From NCBI GenBank assembly GCA_036389135.1, contig DASVQP010000044.1, positions 1-64,000 of the forward strand: a stretch of 64,000 nt of DNA. Direction: 5' to 3'. Below are positions 42,143 through 49,934 of this stretch, piece by piece. This stretch comes from Longimicrobium sp. (GTDB lineage: Bacteria > Gemmatimonadota > Gemmatimonadetes > Longimicrobiales > Longimicrobiaceae). Numbering within the stretch: the first letter of the stretch is position 1; the number at the start of each line of letters is the position of its first letter. Under the pieces are notes generated by a model, which worked only from the letters and a program-made list of their open reading frames with translations, did not search any database and had not been told where the DNA came from. Position numbers and translations under genes: made by a program.

Positions 42143-43421
42143 CCAGCCCCTCAACGATCTCCGCACCTCGCAGCGCCGCGCCGCGCCCGGCTTCGACGTA
42201 GCGGCGGGCGGCGGCGCCGGAGGGCTGGCGCACGGCGGGGTCGGCCAGGCGGCGCAGCGTCTCGATCAGGTGCGGGGTGCCGGCGACCTTGAAGGCCCCA
42301 CCGGCCGCGATCAGCTCGGCCGCTTCGCGGGCGTTGGCGTGGCGCGGTCCAAAGAGGACCGGCGCCCCGAACGCCGCCGGCTCCAGCACCGAGTGCAGCC
42401 CCGCGGTGCCGAAGCCGCCCCCCACGTACGCCAGATCCGCCACCGCGTACAGGTCGCCCAGGATGCCGACGCGGTCCACCAGCGTCACGGCGGGCACCTC
42501 CGCGCCCGCTTCCACCGCGGAGAGGCGGACGTGCGGCAGGTCGTAAGCGCGGAGGACGGCTTCGGCGCGGGCGAGGTGCGCCTCCGTGGGCTCGTGCGGT
42601 ACCAGGAGGAGGCGGAGGGGGAGCCCTTCCGTGCGCAGGCGTGCAAGCGCGGGGATGAGGTGGTCCTCGTCCGCCGGCCAGGTGGAGCCGGCGACCAGGG
42701 TAAGGCCGGACCATCCCACGAACGGCGCCAGCAGCGGAGAGCCGCGATCCACACGGGCGGCGCGCTCCCATACCTGGTCGAAGCGCGCGTCACCCATCAC
42801 CGTGCGCCGTTCGGGAGGGACGCCCAGGGCGGCGAAGCGGTCCGCATCGGACGGAGATATCGCGGCGACGAGGTCCAGGCGTCCGTACGCGGGGGCCAGC
42901 ACCGCGCGCGCGACGCCGCCCAGCCTGCTGGAGGAGGCGGGGAGGGTAGCGCTCAGGAGCGCCAGCCGCACGCCTCGCGCGCTAGCCTCGCGCGTGAGGA
43001 CGGGCCACACGTCCGTCTTGGAGAAGGCGAAAACCCGCGGGCGCAGCAGGTCCAGCGCGCGCCCCACGTCGCGCGCCAGGTCGAACGGCAGGTAGTCCGT
43101 GAAGTCCGCGGCGACGGTGCGCGCGAACGACTCGGCGGAGGGCGAGAAGTAGGTGTACGCCACCTGGAGCTCGGGGCGGCGGGCACGGAGCGCTTCCACG
43201 ACGGCACGCGCCTGCAGCCCCTCGCCCACGCTCGGCGCGTGGAACCAGACGAGCGGCCGCGAGGGGTCACGCTCCGCATTCGCCCAGGTGGCCATCCGCT
43301 GCAGGATGCCCCGCCGCCCACGGATGCCGCGCGCCAGCTTCCCCTCTCCGCGCGCGGCCAGCGGGAGGAGCGGACGCGCCGCGGCGAGGGCCAGGGTGTA
43401 GATGCGTTCCGAGATGGCCAT
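42132..43421 (-). CDS. waaA: 3-deoxy-D-manno-octulosonic acid transferase
   Basis: A 429-residue GT-B membrane-associated enzyme that adds Kdo from CMP-Kdo to lipid A or its precursor at the cytoplasmic face of the inner membrane. A short hydrophobic N-terminus anchors it. Family features are WFHAPSVGEGLQARAVVEALR (about 58-78; the usual HA.SVGE), YTYFSPSAESFA, LPFDLARDVGRALDLLRPRV, VMGDARFDQV, LVAGSTWPADED (about 256-267), LLVPHEPTEAH and YVGGGFGTAGLHSVLEPAAFG. It shows the cell makes an LPS-type outer membrane. The last codons and the TGA come from the edge of the hairpin array (GCCGGCGGTTGA), so the natural C-terminus may have been altered slightly. Confidence 0.9.
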   Translation of the reverse strand: MAISERIYTLALAAARPLLPLAARGEGKLARGIRGRRGILQRMATWANAERDPSRPLVWFHAPSVGEGLQARAVVEALRARRPELQVAYTYFSPSAESFARTVAADFTDYLPFDLARDVGRALDLLRPRVFAFSKTDVWPVLTREASARGVRLALLSATLPASSSRLGGVARAVLAPAYGRLDLVAAISPSDADRFAALGVPPERRTVMGDARFDQVWERAARVDRGSPLLAPFVGWSGLTLVAGSTWPADEDHLIPALARLRTEGLPLRLLLVPHEPTEAHLARAEAVLRAYDLPHVRLSAVEAGAEVPAVTLVDRVGILGDLYAVADLAYVGGGFGTAGLHSVLEPAAFGAPVLFGPRHANAREAAELIAAGGAFKVAGTPHLIETLRRLADPAVRQPSGAAARRYVEAGRGAALRGAEIVEGLAGG

Positions 43422-43468
43422 GGACGCAAGCTACCCCGGCCCGCGCTTCGCCCACAACCCGTACGCGA

Positions 43469-43504
43469 AGCACCCCGCCGCCCTGGCTCGGACGGCGGGG
43501 TGCT
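43469..43504. terminator. Hairpin terminator between waaA and the PfpI-like gene
   Basis: AGCACCCCGCCG (43469-43480) pairs with CGGCGGGGTGCT (43493-43504). It lies 19 bases after the stop codon of the gene at 43524 (minus strand), separating its transcript from waaA. Confidence 0.7.
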
Positions 43505-43523
43505 CGGGCGGACTGATTGAGTG

Positions 43524-44378
43524 CTACCGGTCCACGACGTCGCCCACGATCACGACGCGCTCCAGCTCCACGTCGCCCGTCGGCGTGACGGCGGGGGTGG
43601 AGGGTGGCATCGGCGCGACCTCGGGCATGGGGGTGGCGGCCGTCGCGGGGGTGGGGGCCGGCACGGGGGCAGGCGCGGCCGAGGTGTACTCGCGCGGCGC
43701 GGGCGCCTCTTCGTAGCGATCCGCGCGGGCCTGGAGGTAGCGCCAGACCGCGTACCCGGCCGCGGCGGCGGCGACTCCGCCCACCAGCACGCCCAGCGTT
43801 CCTCCCTCTTCCTCCTCCTCCACGTGAACCGGGACGTGCTCGGCGAAGAGTTCGGCGACGGCCTGGTTGAACACCGGCAGGTCGTGCGGCGCGCGGCTGG
43901 AGACCCAGTTGCGGTCGCGCACCACCGGCTCGTCCGTCCACAGTCCGCCGGCGTTCAGAACGTCGTGCTTGATCCCCGGCCACGAGGTCAGCCGCCTGCC
44001 CGACACCATCCCCGCGGAAATCAGCACCCAGGGCGCATGGCAGATCATGGCGATCGGCTTCCCCTGCGAGTTGAAGGCGGAGACGAAGTCCAGCACGCGC
44101 TCGTTCTGGCGCAGCGCGTCGGGGTTGGCGAGGCCCCCGGGGAGGAGGAGCGCGTCGTAGTCCTCCACGCCGATCTCGTCCAGCGTGTAGCTCACCTTCA
44201 CCTTCTTCCCCGGGTACATCCCGTTCACGCCGCGGATGCGCCCCGGGTGGATGGAGATGATCTCCACCTCGGCACCACGGTCCTCCAGATCCTCCACGGG
44301 CGAGGTGAGCTCCACCTGCTCGAAGCCGTCCGCCGCGAGCACCGCTACTCTAAGTCCTTCCAGGCTGTCGTTTCGCAT
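43524..44378 (-). CDS. DJ-1/PfpI-family protein fused to a membrane segment and Pro-rich tail
   Basis: A 284-residue protein. Residues 8-185 are a PfpI/YhbO-like glutamine amidotransferase-fold domain: VAVLAADGFEQVELTSP (11-27, acidic residue E20 near the active site), ALLLPGGLANPD (77-88), nucleophile C113 with H114 in MICHAPWVL, and VVRDRNWVSSRAPHDLP near 152-168. Members act as glyoxalase/deglycase or stress proteins. The domain is followed by an acidic linker EEEEEGG, one membrane helix (about 193-212) and a Pro/Ala-rich tail of about 65 residues. Such a tail is unusual for this family and suggests tethering to a membrane. GGAGGAG seven bases ahead supports the start. Confidence 0.82.
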   Translation of the reverse strand: MRNDSLEGLRVAVLAADGFEQVELTSPVEDLEDRGAEVEIISIHPGRIRGVNGMYPGKKVKVSYTLDEIGVEDYDALLLPGGLANPDALRQNERVLDFVSAFNSQGKPIAMICHAPWVLISAGMVSGRRLTSWPGIKHDVLNAGGLWTDEPVVRDRNWVSSRAPHDLPVFNQAVAELFAEHVPVHVEEEEEGGTLGVLVGGVAAAAAGYAVWRYLQARADRYEEAPAPREYTSAAPAPVPAPTPATAATPMPEVAPMPPSTPAVTPTGDVELERVVIVGDVVDR

Positions 44379-44470
44379 CCCATCTCCTCCTGTGTTTACC
44401 CATTACTCCGCGCTCGATCGCGGGGGCGCCTGGCCGGTGCAAGACCTTTGCCGAAGGTGATCTGCCCTGA

Positions 44471-44566
44471 AAAGCATCACACAGAGAACACGGAGGGAAC
44501 CGAAAAGACACAGAGAACTCTTCCTCCCTTCTTTCCGTGCCCCTCCGTGGCTCTGTGTGATGTGCA
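44471..44566. repeat. Long inverted repeat, second CACAGAG copy
   Basis: Starts AAAGCATCACACAGAG like the copy at 9895 and ends CTCTGTGTGATGTGC. The arms pair over their outer 12-14 bases; the centre differs from the first copy. It lies between divergent genes (PfpI-like and M23). Confidence 0.7.
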
Positions 44567-44644
44567 GTTCGGGATATTGTCACTAACTCTGTACGTTGCA
44601 ACGGGTTGCGTCCTGTGAGGCAGGTGGGTCGCACGCGGACAAGG

Positions 44645-44674
44645 TTGACACCGCGGGAAGGGGGCGTGTATCAT
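44645..44674 (+). promoter_or_regulatory. Sigma-70 promoter of the M23 peptidase gene
   Basis: TTGACA (44645-44650) and TATCAT (44669-44674) with an 18-base spacer. Transcription would start near 44681, about 60 bases before the ATG at 44744. Confidence 0.7.
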
Positions 44675-44743
44675 AGGCTCCTACACGACTTCAACTTGCA
44701 GTTGCGGACCCTCCTGTCCAATAGTCCTCGAAGCCCGAAGTAC

Positions 44744-45676
44744 ATGCCTCGATCCCGCTGGACGCTGATGCTCGTTCCTCACGACAACGAGCGCGTTCTC
44801 TCCTGGCAGGTCACCCGCCGGACCGTCCGCACCGCCATCTCCGGCGCGGTTGCCCTCGTCCTCCTCTTCGCGATCTTTGGCGTCGGCTTCTTTGCGAAGC
44901 AGGGACGCACGCTGCACAACGCCCAGCTTCGCCGCGAGAACCAGCTTCTCGCCGCGGAGGTGGACCAGATGCGCGAGCAGATGGCGGAGCTGAACCAGTC
45001 GATCGACCAGCTGGCCCTCAAGGATGAGCAGTACCGCACCATCGCCGGGCTTCCGGAGCTGGACAAGGACGTGAAGAAGGTGGGGATCGGAGGGCCCGGC
45101 TCGTCGCTGGCCGACGCGGCGCTGGTGCACCTGAACCCCGGCGTGGGACGGAAGCTGGAGAACGCGGAAGGGAACCTGGGCGTCCTGGCCCGGCGCGCGC
45201 GGCTGCTGCAGGCATCGCTGGACGAGGCGCTGGGCGCGCTTCGCAGCAACAACGAGCGGATGGCCCGCACCCCCTCCATCGCCCCCGCCAGCGGCCACCT
45301 GTCGTCGCTCTTCTCATCGGCGCGTGCGCACCCGGTGCTCCGCATCACCCGCCCGCACAAGGGGATCGACATCGCCGCCCGTATTGGCGAGCCGATCCTG
45401 GCGCCGGGGAAGGGGCGCGTGAGGTTCTCCGGCAACCGCGCCAACGGCTACGGCTACATGGTGGAGATCGACCACGGCTACGGCTACATCACCCGCTTCG
45501 CCCACGCATCGCGCCTGCACGTGCGCACCGGCGCGATGGTGCAGCGCGGCGACGTGATCGCCGAGGTGGGCGCCACCGGGCTGACCAGCGGGCCGCACCT
45601 TCACTACGAGGTGGAGCAGAACGGGCGCCAGGTGGACCCGCTCAACTTCATCGTCGCGGACGCGATCCCGGACTGA
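44744..45676 (+). CDS. M23-family peptidoglycan endopeptidase with membrane anchor and coiled coil
   Basis: A 310-residue bitopic protein. A basic cytoplasmic N-terminus and one membrane helix (about 33-51) lead into a coiled coil (about 57-100) and then a LytM/M23 domain (about 200-305). The zinc ligands appear as H205...D209 in PHKGIDI and H287 in PHLHYEV, with H254 (RFAHAS) supporting catalysis. All catalytic residues are therefore present, unlike activator-type LytM proteins such as EnvC. It would cut peptide crosslinks in the wall during growth or division. The layout resembles NlpD/MepM-like proteins. It has its own promoter and a terminator (45704-45729). Confidence 0.88.
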   Translation: MPRSRWTLMLVPHDNERVLSWQVTRRTVRTAISGAVALVLLFAIFGVGFFAKQGRTLHNAQLRRENQLLAAEVDQMREQMAELNQSIDQLALKDEQYRTIAGLPELDKDVKKVGIGGPGSSLADAALVHLNPGVGRKLENAEGNLGVLARRARLLQASLDEALGALRSNNERMARTPSIAPASGHLSSLFSSARAHPVLRITRPHKGIDIAARIGEPILAPGKGRVRFSGNRANGYGYMVEIDHGYGYITRFAHASRLHVRTGAMVQRGDVIAEVGATGLTSGPHLHYEVEQNGRQVDPLNFIVADAIPD

Positions 45677-45703
45677 CCCGGCGCTGCCGGCTCCGCACGG
45701 ATA

Positions 45704-45729
45704 CAAGGAGCGCCTCTGGGCGCTCCTTG
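45704..45729 (+). terminator. Hairpin terminator after the M23 gene
   Basis: CAAGGAGCGC (45704-45713) pairs with GCGCTCCTTG (45720-45729) around six bases. No long T tract follows, but position and stability fit. Confidence 0.7.
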
Positions 45730-45765
45730 CTGTATGTGGGGGCTTGGGCGCAGTTTGGGGGAGGG

Positions 45766-45860
45766 AGTGCTAAGTGCTAAGTCCTGAGCAGCCGTGCGTG
45801 AGTGCGTTAGTGCGTGAGTGCGCTTTTTACTCAGCACTTAGCACTTGGGACTTAGCACTT
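45766..45860. repeat. AGTGCTAAG inverted repeat with internal GTGCGTGA repeats
   Basis: The left arm AGTGCTAAGTGCTAAGTCC and the right arm GCACTTAGCACTTGGGACTT are complementary with small offsets. Between them are copies of GTGAGTGCGTTAGTGCGT. It lies just upstream of the M16-like gene. No coding content was seen. Confidence 0.65.
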
Positions 45861-45884
45861 CCGTTTTTCTGATACCTGGCTTCG

Positions 45885-47066
45885 ATGCTGAACCTTCTAT
45901 TCCTCGCCGCGCTGGCCGCGGATACGACTTCGCCCCCGGCGTCGCAGGAGGGGCCGGCGGTCACGGTGCACCGGCAACCGGCGCTGCCGCTGGTGGCGCT
46001 GCGCCTTTCGTTGCTGGCGGATGACCCGCGGGGGTTCGCGGGGGCCGGGCACCTGATCCAGCACCTCCACCTCCCCGCCATGGAGGAGCAGGCGGCGCGG
46101 GTGGGAGCGCGCGTGCAGGCTTCGCGCACGTCGGACGCGCTGGTGTACGCGGTGACGGGGCCCGCTTCGGAGCTGGGATACCTGGCGGGGGTCCTGCGGA
46201 GCGCACTGCGCGCGCCGCAGCCCGGACAGGGGCAGATGCTGCTGGCGCTGAACGCGCTCTCCGAGGAACGCTCGGCGGAGCGCGAGACGGCGGCGTCGTA
46301 CGTGCGCGCGGCGCTGCGGCAGGGGATCTTTCCGCAGGAGCTTCCCGCGGCCGGCACTCCATCATCCGCGGCGCGGCTGGAGTCGGCGCCGCTGGACGCG
46401 CTCTGGGGGGAGATGTACTCGCCGGAGCGCGTCTCGGTCGTCGCTGTAGGGAACGTGGATGCGGGCGAGGTGGCGCGTGCTCTCCGCTCCCTTCCCGCCG
46501 CCGGTGAGGCGCGGCTCCCCGAGACGCCGGTGGACACGGCCCCCGCGCTGGCGGCGGACACCCCGCAGGCGAGCCGCGCGTGGACGGGGTGGGCCGTGGC
46601 GGCGCCGGAGGCGGACGCGGCGACGCTTTCGGTGGCCGCGCGGCTGGTGAGGAGCCGGCTGCGGCGGACGATGCCCAACTCCACCGTCGAGGTGGAGCAC
46701 TGGTGGACGCACCGAGGGCACGCGCTGGCCATCGTCGCGGCGACCACGGGGGAGCGGGCGGCGGCGGCGCGCCGCAGTGTGGCCGGCGCGCTGGCGGCGA
46801 CCGCGACGGCGCTCGAGGAGGACGCGGTGCGCGACGCGGCGGCCGGGGTGCGGCGCGACCTCCTCTTCTACAGCCGCACCCCGGAGCGCATGGCCGAGGT
46901 GCTGGGCGCCTTCGCCGACCGCGGGGAGGGCGGGGAGGCGGCGCAGCGCTTCTTCGCCGCGCTGGACGCGGTGACGGTCGATTCCGTGCGCGCCGCGCTG
47001 GAGGGCGCACGCGGCGGCACGCCCGTCACCGTGAGCGTGGCCCCGCAGCGGCTGGTGCCCAACTGA
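45885..47066 (+). CDS. M16-type peptidase-like protein, catalytic motif degenerate
   Basis: A 393-residue exported protein with a short hydrophobic N-terminus (LNLLFLAALAA). It has the two-lobed M16 layout: a first strand VTVHRQPALPLVALRLSLL, a helix at the normal zinc site, and a second lobe. The family motif HxxEH is present only as HLIQH (H56-H60), so the catalytic Glu is Gln; downstream supporting residues are not recognisable. It is probably inactive as a peptidase. The next gene starts inside its stop codon (TGATG) and is another M16-like protein, so the two should form a heterodimer. M16 pairs normally have one active subunit; here neither keeps the motif. Confidence 0.75.
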   Translation: MLNLLFLAALAADTTSPPASQEGPAVTVHRQPALPLVALRLSLLADDPRGFAGAGHLIQHLHLPAMEEQAARVGARVQASRTSDALVYAVTGPASELGYLAGVLRSALRAPQPGQGQMLLALNALSEERSAERETAASYVRAALRQGIFPQELPAAGTPSSAARLESAPLDALWGEMYSPERVSVVAVGNVDAGEVARALRSLPAAGEARLPETPVDTAPALAADTPQASRAWTGWAVAAPEADAATLSVAARLVRSRLRRTMPNSTVEVEHWWTHRGHALAIVAATTGERAAAARRSVAGALAATATALEEDAVRDAAAGVRRDLLFYSRTPERMAEVLGAFADRGEGGEAAQRFFAALDAVTVDSVRAALEGARGGTPVTVSVAPQRLVPN

Positions 47067-48259
47067 TGCGCGCCCTCGCGCTCGCGCTGGCGGCGGCGCT
47101 GGTGTGCACCCCGTCGCTCGCGCAGGACCGCATCCTGGTGCGCTCCGAGCCCGGAACGCCGGTGGTGACCGTCGAGGTGCTCCTGGCCGCCGGCCCCGCC
47201 GACGAGCCGGAGGGGGAGGAGGGGGTCGCCTACCTCGCCGCGCGTTCCGTGGTCGCGCCGATCCTTTCCGTGCTCGACTCGCTGGGGGCGCGGCTGCGGG
47301 TGGAGGGGGGCAAGGACGCCGTCTCCCTGACCCTGACCGCCGCGCCGGACGCCTGGGACGAGGCCACGCGCACCCTCCTCGTCGCACTCTTTCGCGATCC
47401 GCTGGAGGCATCGGCCATCACGCGCCAGCGCGCCGCCCTGGTGGCCGAGCTGACGGCACGCGAGACCAGCCCCGCGGACGCCCTGAAGCGAGAGGTGGAC
47501 GCGGCCGTGTGGGGGCGCGACCACCCGTGGGGGCGCCCGGCCGTGGGGACGGCCGCGACGGTGGGGCGCATCGAGCCCGCCGCGGTGGAGGCCTTTCTGC
47601 GCCGCGCCTTCTCGCAGGAGCGCGCCGTGATCGCGGTGGTCGGCCCCGTGGAGCGCGCCGACGTGGACGCGCGGGTGCTGGCGTTCCTGGAGCCCGGCCC
47701 CCTTCGCGCCGGCGAGGTGCCGCCGCCCACCCGCGGTGACACGGCGGTGCACACGGAGTACAACGCCATCACCGCCTGGGTCGCCGCCAGCTACCGCTTC
47801 GGCGCCGGCGCGGACGTGGAGTCGATCCGCATGCTGGGGGGCCTGGTGCTGGACCAGGTCGGCTTCGGCCCCAGCCGCCGCTCCGTCTACGACCAGGGCG
47901 CGGAGGTCGTGCGCCACGCGGGCGGTGGCGAGCTGCGCATCCACCTGGTCGTCCCCCCGCGCGAGGCGGAGGCGTGGGGCACGCGCATCCGCGAGGCGGT
48001 GGCCGGGTACGCCGGCGCGCCGGTCTCGGAGGCGGCGTTCACGGAGCGGGCGCGGCGCTTCCGCGGGCGACGGCTGCTGGAGCTGGACTCGCCCGAGGCG
48101 CGGGCGGATGCCCTGGCGCGCGGCGCGCTGGTGGGCGAGCGCGGGGATCCGCTGGCCGCGGTGCAGCGCGTGACGTCCGAGCGCCTCCACGCCGCCGCCC
48201 GATCGCTGAACGCGCCGGTGATGGTGTACCTGGGGCCGTTCGAAAAGGATCGCGAGTAA
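47066..48259 (+). CDS. M16-type peptidase-like protein, zinc ligands absent
   Basis: A 397-residue exported protein (signal MRALALALAAALVCTPSLAQ, cleavage near 20). It has the same strands as M16 proteins: PVVTVEVLLAAGPADEPEGEEGVAYLAAR (about 31-60), where active members have GxAHxxEH, but no His or Glu is kept. The middle (AFLRRAFSQERAVIAVVGPV) and the late FGPSRRSVYDQ region fit the family. It therefore cannot bind the usual zinc and is best seen as the structural half of a pair with the gene at 45885, which overlaps it by one base. Function could be scaffold or chaperone in the periplasm. A hairpin array follows after 23 bases. Confidence 0.72.
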   Translation: MRALALALAAALVCTPSLAQDRILVRSEPGTPVVTVEVLLAAGPADEPEGEEGVAYLAARSVVAPILSVLDSLGARLRVEGGKDAVSLTLTAAPDAWDEATRTLLVALFRDPLEASAITRQRAALVAELTARETSPADALKREVDAAVWGRDHPWGRPAVGTAATVGRIEPAAVEAFLRRAFSQERAVIAVVGPVERADVDARVLAFLEPGPLRAGEVPPPTRGDTAVHTEYNAITAWVAASYRFGAGADVESIRMLGGLVLDQVGFGPSRRSVYDQGAEVVRHAGGGELRIHLVVPPREAEAWGTRIREAVAGYAGAPVSEAAFTERARRFRGRRLLELDSPEARADALARGALVGERGDPLAAVQRVTSERLHAAARSLNAPVMVYLGPFEKDRE

Positions 48260-48282
48260 GCGCGGGCACCGGTGCCGCATCG

Positions 48283-48407
48283 CCGGGGGATGAAGCCCCC
48301 GGCTGGAACCACGGGAAGCCCACTGAAGCGGGCTCGAGAAACACGGCACTGGACCCCGAGTCCGCGAAGGCGGACTTTGTGCTGTTGTTGCCGCGAGTTT
48401 ACTCGCC
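48283..48407 (+). repeat. Hairpin array, full copy
   Basis: CCGGGGGA-TGAA-GCCCCCGG (48283-48302), the linker GGCTGGAACCACGGGA, AGCCCAC-TGAA-GCGGGCT (48317-48334), a linker with GAGAAACACGGCACTGGACC, AGTCCGC-GAAG-GCGGACT (48359-48376), the linker TTGTGCTGTTGTTGCC and GCGAG-TTTA-CTCGC (about 48393-48406). It fills a convergent gap and is the clearest four-hairpin unit in the window. Confidence 0.87.
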
Positions 48408-48426
48408 CCCCAGGGCACCGGACAGA

Positions 48427-48460
48427 ACGGGGCCGCGTCCATGCCGGACGCGGCCCCGTT
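48427..48460. terminator. Hairpin terminator of the lemA transcript
   Basis: AACGGGGCCGCGTCC (48427-48441) pairs with GGACGCGGCCCCGTT (48446-48460). It lies 21 bases after the lemA stop on the minus strand and can work on either strand. Confidence 0.72.
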
Positions 48461-48480
48461 GTTGTCGGTCGGGAAGACGG

Positions 48481-49110
48481 TTACGGCGCCTTGGGCGCCC
48501 CGCCGAAGTCGACCTTGGGGGCCTCGTTGGAGCCGGCGGGCTCGCGGTAGGGCTCCTTGCGCGTGGCGCCGCTGAAGCGGGCCGTCATCGCCTGCGGGAA
48601 CTGGCGGATGTACGTGTTGTACTCGCGCACCGCCCCGTTGTAGTCGCGCCGCGCCACCGCGATCCGGTTCTCGCTCTCGGCGAGCTGGTCCTGCAGGCCG
48701 CGGAAGTTCTGCGTGGCGTTGAGCTGCGGGTACGCCTCGCGCGAGATGTTGATGAAGGTGCCGATCTGCCGCGTCACCTGCTCGTCCGCCGCCGCCATCG
48801 CGGCCACGTCGCCCGCCTGCACGGCCTGGTTCAGCTTCTGGGCCGACTGCTGGAGGCCCTGCTCCGCCTGCGCGACCGCCTGGCCGCTGCGGGCCTTGGC
48901 CACATCGGTAAAGGTGCCGCGCTCGAACTCGGAGGCGCCCTTGACGGTGGCCACCAGGTTGGGGATGAGCTGGTTGCGGGCCGTCAGCTCCACGCCCACG
49001 TTGGCGCGGGCCTGCTCGACCGTCTCGTCCAGCTGCTGGATGCGGTTGTAGCCGCACCCGGAAAGCGACGCACCCAGCGCCGCCACTGCCACAATGTTCG
49101 CGAGCCGCAT
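48481..49110 (-). CDS. lemA: LemA family protein
   Basis: A 209-residue lipoprotein-type member of the LemA family. The N-terminus MRLANIVAVAALGASLSGCG has a lipobox Cys at about 19, then YNRIQQLDETVEQARANVGVELTARNQLIPNLVATVKG, the conserved first helix pair, and NFRGLQDQLAESENRIAVARRDYNGAVREYNTYIRQFP, the most conserved part of the family. Most LemA proteins are tail-out membrane proteins; a lipidated version is a variant. Its cellular role is unsettled. It follows a nucleotidyltransferase and a TPM-domain gene on the same strand; LemA and TPM proteins are often paired. AAGGA nine bases upstream supports the start. Confidence 0.88.
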   Translation of the reverse strand: MRLANIVAVAALGASLSGCGYNRIQQLDETVEQARANVGVELTARNQLIPNLVATVKGASEFERGTFTDVAKARSGQAVAQAEQGLQQSAQKLNQAVQAGDVAAMAAADEQVTRQIGTFINISREAYPQLNATQNFRGLQDQLAESENRIAVARRDYNGAVREYNTYIRQFPQAMTARFSGATRKEPYREPAGSNEAPKVDFGGAPKAP

Positions 49111-49186
49111 CGGATCTCGTCCTTTCAGGAAACTGTTTCGGGGCGGTGCCCGTGCACCGCGCCCGTTTCTATCTGCAAAAAGCGTC

Positions 49187-49912
49187 CTACGCGCCGTGCG
49201 TCAGCCGGTCCACCCACACGGCGACGCGCTCCACCGCGTCCAGGTACCCCGCTACGACCGGCGAGTCGGCCGCGGGGCTCAGCTTGGCGCCGCCGGAACG
49301 CGCCCGCCAGATCTCCAGGAGCGGCGCGGGATCGAACCCCACGCGCGCCGCCGTCGCCCGCACCGTCTCTTCAGGGTCGCGCGGCACGGGGTCGCCGGCC
49401 AGGCGCAGCACCGTCCGAAAGAGCACCAGAAAGGTGGGGAACGACTTCACCAGCAGCGTGCCCAGCTCCGCCGGCTCCCCGGCCGCCAGCATGAAGTGCT
49501 CGCGGAGCTGGATGTGCTTCCCCTTGATCTCGCGCTCGCACTGGCGGCGCAGGTCCTCCGTGTGCACCTCCATCCCCTGCACCGGGTCGGTGCCCGCCAG
49601 CACGAGGTGCGCGTCGCGGATGTCCGAGTACTCGATGGGGAAGACGTCCGCCGAGCGGTGCCACTCCTCCTCGCCCAGGATCATGGGGGGCGGGTTGCGC
49701 TCCGCCACCCAGCGCCGCGCCAGCGCCGATCCGCGCCGCAGCGACGCCGCCCCCGTGCCGCGCAGCAGCACCAGCACGTTGAGGTCCGACACGCCCTCGC
49801 GGTACTCCCCGCGCGCCGCCGATCCGTACAGGACCACCGACACCAGGTCGTCGCCGAAGGCCTTCTTCAGCTCCGCCGCGAAGGCGTTCGCCCGCTCCAT
49901 CGCATCTGCCAT
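49187..49912 (-). CDS. Nucleotidyltransferase-fold protein with altered metal motif
   Basis: A 241-residue cytosolic protein. The N-terminal half has the polymerase-beta-like nucleotidyltransferase signature VVLYGSAARGEY...SDLNVLVLL (about 23-43), in which GS is kept but the second acidic residue of D-x-D is Asn (SDLN). The C-terminal half is helical (HIQLREHFMLAAGEPAELGTLL, SFPTFLVLFRTVLRL), similar to substrate-binding domains of HEPN/antibiotic-type enzymes. Activity may be reduced or lost. GGAG lies eight bases before the ATG at 49910-49912. It is sandwiched between TPM (22-base gap) and LemA (76-base gap), which suggests a regulatory role in that unit. Confidence 0.72.
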   Translation of the reverse strand: MADAMERANAFAAELKKAFGDDLVSVVLYGSAARGEYREGVSDLNVLVLLRGTGAASLRRGSALARRWVAERNPPPMILGEEEWHRSADVFPIEYSDIRDAHLVLAGTDPVQGMEVHTEDLRRQCEREIKGKHIQLREHFMLAAGEPAELGTLLVKSFPTFLVLFRTVLRLAGDPVPRDPEETVRATAARVGFDPAPLLEIWRARSGGAKLSPAADSPVVAGYLDAVERVAVWVDRLTHGA

Positions 49913-49934
49913 CAGTGCCGCTCCGCCGTCGGGT

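Noticed and set aside
48283-48407. CRISPR-like appearance of repeated units
   Set aside because: Units are palindromic modules in fixed order, not identical direct repeats with unique spacers, and no cas gene is present.
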